Positions 20,478 to 23,758 of a stretch of 23,758 nt of DNA are shown here, piece by piece; within the stretch, counting starts at the first letter, position 1; each line of letters starts with the position of its first letter. A model generated the notes under the pieces. That model had not been told where the DNA came from. It saw only the letters and a list, made by a program, of their open reading frames with translations, and made no database searches. The stretch covers positions 1 to 23,758 of the forward strand of contig JAFTCS010000043.1 of the NCBI GenBank assembly GCA_017454565.1, given 5' to 3'. The stretch comes from Clostridia bacterium (GTDB lineage Bacteria > Bacillota > Clostridia > Oscillospirales > Acutalibacteraceae). The position numbers and the translations under genes are program-made.

Positions 20478-21302
20478 TTATTTTGCAAGCTCTCCGAGTA
20501 TCTCCTCAAAGCACACTCCGTCCTGAGACGGCACCTCCATCATATCAGAAAGCGCGATAGCCCTGCCTACGAAGGACGCCGCTCTTTTCACGGAATCCGG
20601 GAAGTCCACTCCGTTTACTGCGTCGGCGGCGATTATAGAAGCAAAAACATCCCCCGTACCTGCGTGTGCCGAACCGGTACATGGCTGTCTTAGCAGCTCA
20701 TACCTACCGTTTTCCTGCCACACAAAATCACAGATATCATTTCCGTCGGATATGCCGGTTATGACTATATTCCCTGCTCCGCAGCGGCTGAGTTTTACCG
20801 CAAGTGCTCTCAGTTCCTCTTCATCGGCGCCGATCTCACGATATTCAATACCTGCCAAAAGACACGCTTCCGTAAGGTTGGGCGTTATTATAGAGGAAAG
20901 CGGCAGCAGCTTTCTTATCTCACGGCACAGGTTATCGCCTATGGTGGCATATCTTCTGCCGTTGTCCCCCATCACCGGGTCAACGATAATGCGGGTATCC
21001 CTGTCTGCAAATTCCTCAATGAATCCCTCAACGATACCCACCTGCCGCACAGAACCTAAAAAACCCGTGTATATCCCGTCAAAATGCAGTTCAAGCTTCT
21101 TCCACTTTTCATAATATTCCCGCATGTTATCGGTATAATCATCGAAGAAGAAATCTTTATATCCCGTGTGGTTTGAAAGTATAGCCGTAGGCAGTCCGCA
21201 GCACTGTATTTTCATGGCGGATATTATCGGCACCGACACCATCATCGAGCATCTTCCGAAACCTGAAAAGTCATTTATCACCGCTATCCTTTTTTGCTTC
21301 AT
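20478..21302 (-). CDS. pdxY: Pyridoxamine/pyridoxal kinase
   Basis: The enzyme phosphorylates vitamin B6 vitamers to supply pyridoxal phosphate. The 274-residue protein starts at the ATG at 21302, which follows AAGGGAAG and opens MKQKRIAVINDFSGFGRCSM, the usual N-terminus; two upstream in-frame ATGs (21320, 21341) only add a basic tail. Ribokinase-superfamily features include SNHTGY (43-48), DGIYTGFLGS (75-84), DPVMGDNG (108-115), TPNLTEACLLAG (140-151) and the catalytic GTGD with Asp218. It lies 59 bp after a small membrane protein gene and downstream of a Ser/Thr kinase gene, possibly in one transcript. A hydroxymethylpyrimidine kinase is less likely, given the PdxY-like N-terminus. Confidence 0.9.
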   Translation of the reverse strand: MKQKRIAVINDFSGFGRCSMMVSVPIISAMKIQCCGLPTAILSNHTGYKDFFFDDYTDNMREYYEKWKKLELHFDGIYTGFLGSVRQVGIVEGFIEEFADRDTRIIVDPVMGDNGRRYATIGDNLCREIRKLLPLSSIITPNLTEACLLAGIEYREIGADEEELRALAVKLSRCGAGNIVITGISDGNDICDFVWQENGRYELLRQPCTGSAHAGTGDVFASIIAADAVNGVDFPDSVKRAASFVGRAIALSDMMEVPSQDGVCFEEILGELAK

Positions 21303-21361
21303 ACGCTTTCTTCCCTTCATTCCGTGCAGCACATCCTGCACCGTCCTGCCCTGTCAGACGC

Positions 21362-21502
21362 TCACTCGCCGTATCGGTCCTTCATAAGCTCCTTTAGCTT
21401 CTTTCCCTTTGAAGAAAGCACCGCATTGGCTATTATCATTCCGATAAGCGCCGCCGCAAAAAGACCTATTCCGCCGTAAAACATAATCGCTCCCATTGTC
21501 AT
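21362..21502 (-). CDS. 46-residue single-span membrane protein
   Basis: From the ATG at 21502 the reverse strand reads MTMGAIMFYGGIGLFAAALI, then GMIIANAVLSSKGKKLKELM and KDRYGE before TGA at 21364-21362. The first 30 residues form one membrane helix, and the rest is a short basic cytosolic tail. GGAGTGA lies 7 nt before the ATG, and the gene starts 5 nt after the Ser/Thr kinase stop, so it is almost certainly translated as the second gene of that unit. No family was recognised. A helper or target of the adjacent membrane-bound kinase is a reasonable guess from context only. Confidence 0.75.
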   Translation of the reverse strand: MTMGAIMFYGGIGLFAAALIGMIIANAVLSSKGKKLKELMKDRYGE

Positions 21503-21507
21503 AGAAA

Positions 21508-23577
21508 TCACTCCTTGATCCAGTTATTGTCCTTGAGTCGCTGCATAAGCTGCTCCATAGTCTTTATATAGGTGCTGCTTGTACCGCTCACCCTGTTGTG
21601 CTGGTCGAGCTTTTCGGCCTTGTCATAGTATTTTTTGAAGTTATCATAGTTCCTGAGGGTCTGGCTCAGTTCAGCCTGCTTGTCGGCCTCCAGTATAGCC
21701 AGTCTTGCGTAAACGTCCGGGTCATTGGGATAATCCCTGACCATATCGTTGAGTATAGCCTGCGCATTCCTGTTGTCGTTGATATACTGATAGGCTGTGA
21801 CCAGATTGAACAAAGTCTGCTCAGACGCACCCCCGGCATCCTTTACTCTGATGTAATACTCAATGCTGTGCTGAGCATACTGACTGCGCTGTTCGCCCGT
21901 AGCTGCGTCGGCCTTTTTCAGATAGGCTTCGGCACACATTATGTTGGCTATGCGCACGTTGTCGTTTGTGAACACGCCCACATTCTTTGAAATGGTATCT
22001 ATTATGCTGTCATAGTCGCCCATACGGTCATAAGCCCTGCAAAGATACAGATAAGCGCGCTGTGTTATCGCACTGTCCGAAGATGTCTGGGCAGCCTTTT
22101 TGAAGCCTTCGGCAGCCTCGCTGAAATTGCCCTTTGCAAATTCGATCTCGGCCTTTGCAAGAGATATCGAAGCATTTTCCAGTCCAAGGTCAACCGCCTT
22201 CTGCAGCATCTCGTTTGCACTGTCAACGTATGCGCTTCTTGACAGGGCGATTGCAAAGTCGCGGTAATACTCCGGATTGCTCTGGTCAAACTCTACCGCT
22301 TTCTTATAATGCTCAACGGCCTTTTCGTAGTTTTCTTCAACAAAATAGGCGTCTCCCAAAATATACTCAAACTGAGCTATCTGCTTGTCGGAATTTCCTG
22401 CGCCCTCAAAATTGTGCTGTGCAAGAGCATTGGTGCCGTATTCGATCACCTTTTCATAATCATACTGCGACGAATAGACCATGAGCATGCCGCTGTATGG
22501 CTCTATCCTGTCCGGTTTTAGGGAGATGGCCTCTTCATAAACCTTCTGAGCGTTTTCGTAATCCTTATTGCTCACCAGAGTATCGGCGTAGGTTATCTTA
22601 TCGTCAAAGGCGGTGTCGCCTTCCTTTCTCATCTGCATGAATCCGGCTGTACCCAGCACCACTGCGCCCACCATTATGACCGGGAACACCACGTTCACTA
22701 TAAGTTTTGAGCGCTTGTGACTGCGGTAGCGTTTATCAAGCTTCTTTATGTTGTTCAGGTCGTCATATACCTCCTGAGCGGTCTGGTACCTTTCTCTGGG
22801 GTCATAGTGAGTCATTTTGTTGACAATGTTTATCAGAGCCTCGTCAAAATCCGGCAGGCTGGCAGGTATGGGCGGAAGCTTGGTTTCCGGCAGCTTAGGC
22901 GGACGCTGACCCGTCATAAGATGATAAAGGGTAGCGCCAAGGCTGTAAATATCCGAACGCTGGTCAAGAGCCGTGTCCATATCAAACTGGAATCTGGGTC
23001 TGTAGGGCTTGCCGGGTTCGGGCTGGTTTATGGGGTCAACATTAAGGTACTGCTCAGGAGCCGCATATCCGCGGCTGGTGGCGCTGATACTGCTGTCCGG
23101 CGTACTGGTCATAGAAACATTGAAGTCTATAAGGCAGACATTGCCCTCTAAATCTATCATAATGTTTGCAGGCTTTATGTCGCTGTGTATGATAGGGGGT
23201 TTCAGCCCATGCAGGTATATGAGAGCTTCGGTTATCTGCTTTGCCCAGAAAAGCACCTGCTGCTGAGTGAATCTGTAACCGCTTTTTATATATTTGTCAA
23301 GGGAAGCACCGGGCACGAAATCCATAACCGTATAGATGCCGTCCTCCATGCGCAGAAAGTCGTAGGCCTGAGGAAGAAACTGGTGCTTGAGGTTCTTTAT
23401 AATGTCGGCCTCCTTGCGGGAATCCATCAGACCGACCCAGGCATCGTTTATGCGTTTTACAACAACGTACTTTTCCAGCCTGAGATGATATGCCTTATAC
23501 ACCGTACCGCCTCCGCCGGCGCCGATCTGATCCTCTATCCTGTATGTTCCGTTTATGACATCACCTTTTTTTATCAT
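21508..23577 (-). CDS. Membrane-anchored Ser/Thr protein kinase with TPR repeats
   Basis: The 689-residue protein has a Hanks-type kinase domain (about 10-280): Gly-rich loop IGAGGGGTVYKA (18-29), Lys41 in VVVKRIND, catalytic loop HSDIKPANIM (131-140), metal-binding DFN (151-153, Asn replacing the usual Gly) and YAAPEQY (171-177). Catalytic-loop Arg is Ser, making it a non-RD kinase. A segment of about 25 residues is inserted after APE. One membrane helix lies at 291-313, then about 350 residues of TPR-like helices (for example DYENAQKVYEEAISLKPD, NYEKAVEHYKKAVEFDQSNP), probably outside the membrane. No PASTA domains are present. The lysine and both catalytic aspartates are intact, so activity is likely. 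GAGGGG precedes the ATG. The microprotein gene follows by 5 bp. Confidence 0.9.
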   Translation of the reverse strand: MIKKGDVINGTYRIEDQIGAGGGGTVYKAYHLRLEKYVVVKRINDAWVGLMDSRKEADIIKNLKHQFLPQAYDFLRMEDGIYTVMDFVPGASLDKYIKSGYRFTQQQVLFWAKQITEALIYLHGLKPPIIHSDIKPANIMIDLEGNVCLIDFNVSMTSTPDSSISATSRGYAAPEQYLNVDPINQPEPGKPYRPRFQFDMDTALDQRSDIYSLGATLYHLMTGQRPPKLPETKLPPIPASLPDFDEALINIVNKMTHYDPRERYQTAQEVYDDLNNIKKLDKRYRSHKRSKLIVNVVFPVIMVGAVVLGTAGFMQMRKEGDTAFDDKITYADTLVSNKDYENAQKVYEEAISLKPDRIEPYSGMLMVYSSQYDYEKVIEYGTNALAQHNFEGAGNSDKQIAQFEYILGDAYFVEENYEKAVEHYKKAVEFDQSNPEYYRDFAIALSRSAYVDSANEMLQKAVDLGLENASISLAKAEIEFAKGNFSEAAEGFKKAAQTSSDSAITQRAYLYLCRAYDRMGDYDSIIDTISKNVGVFTNDNVRIANIMCAEAYLKKADAATGEQRSQYAQHSIEYYIRVKDAGGASEQTLFNLVTAYQYINDNRNAQAILNDMVRDYPNDPDVYARLAILEADKQAELSQTLRNYDNFKKYYDKAEKLDQHNRVSGTSSTYIKTMEQLMQRLKDNNWIKE

Positions 23578-23694
23578 AGATCATCGTTCCCCTCTGTATT
23601 CAAAACTGTTTATACTTTTATTCAATTAAACAATAAAGTTTCGCTCAAGCCTTTTCAGCGGCAAGCTGCCGCTCCCAATATAGTTTTTGAAAGT

Positions 23695-23758
23695 TAACTC
23701 GTTCCAAATGTTAATTTCTTTCCAAAACAAACTCGACAGCGGAGGCACTCCGCCTTGC
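23695..23758 (+). repeat. Dispersed repeat family B, start of a copy cut by the window edge
   Basis: These 64 nt (TAACTCGTTCCAAATGTTAA ... CACTCCGCCTTGC) match 7798-7861 with about six substitutions and presumably continue past the window. The 118 bp between the kinase start and this repeat hold an AGCGGCA/TGCCGCT inverted repeat near 23657-23673 and AT-rich sequence with only a weak promoter candidate. Confidence 0.75.

Overview
The window looks like chromosome from a Gram-positive anaerobe of class Clostridia, most likely a Ruminococcus-like member of the Oscillospiraceae. This is inferred from a transketolase split into two genes, a sodium-pump decarboxylase beta/gamma pair, an orphan ECF substrate-binding subunit, a secreted transglutaminase-like protein with three beta-repeats, a non-RD Ser/Thr kinase with TPRs, strong GGAGG ribosome sites, some TTG starts and a moderate GC content. 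No rRNA, tRNA, CRISPR array or complete insertion sequence was seen.

Layout. 1-1705: two minus-strand genes, the N-terminal part of a SWIM zinc-finger (SNF2-helicase type) protein cut by the window edge, and an MmcQ/YjbR-EVE fusion. 1706-3251: a small accessory patch with a decayed DNA methyltransferase start, an XRE-type regulator with a textbook promoter, a frameshifted mini-ORF and a 123-bp MITE. 3269-3584: a very AT-rich array of about 15 co-oriented TAC-N5-GTA units directly before pncB. 3610-5352: the NAD salvage operon pncB-pncA. 5353-8136: recG flanked by repeats, including a second copy of the MITE. 8137-10614: a sirtuin and a secreted transglutaminase-like protein. 10900-13742: leuB-oadG-oadB as a probable operon. 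13743-15856: repeats, then an ECF S component and a CDF metal exporter. 16036-17526: putP. 17613-20289: split transketolase and a Pro/Glu-rich membrane-anchored protein. 20478-23577: a Ser/Thr kinase with TPRs, a 46-residue membrane microprotein and a pyridoxal kinase.

How the genes fit together. PncA turns nicotinamide into nicotinate and PncB turns nicotinate into nicotinate mononucleotide; the sirtuin 3 kb away consumes NAD and releases nicotinamide. Most other genes are housekeeping metabolism or transport.

The strongest unexplained signal is the 15-unit TAC-N5-GTA array upstream of pncB. The intergenic spaces also carry at least three dispersed repeat families: the 123-bp MITE, a GGTCTCC/GGAGACC family called B here, and a family ending in ACAGCCGCGAT called C here. 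All statements come from reading the sequence; no database search was run.
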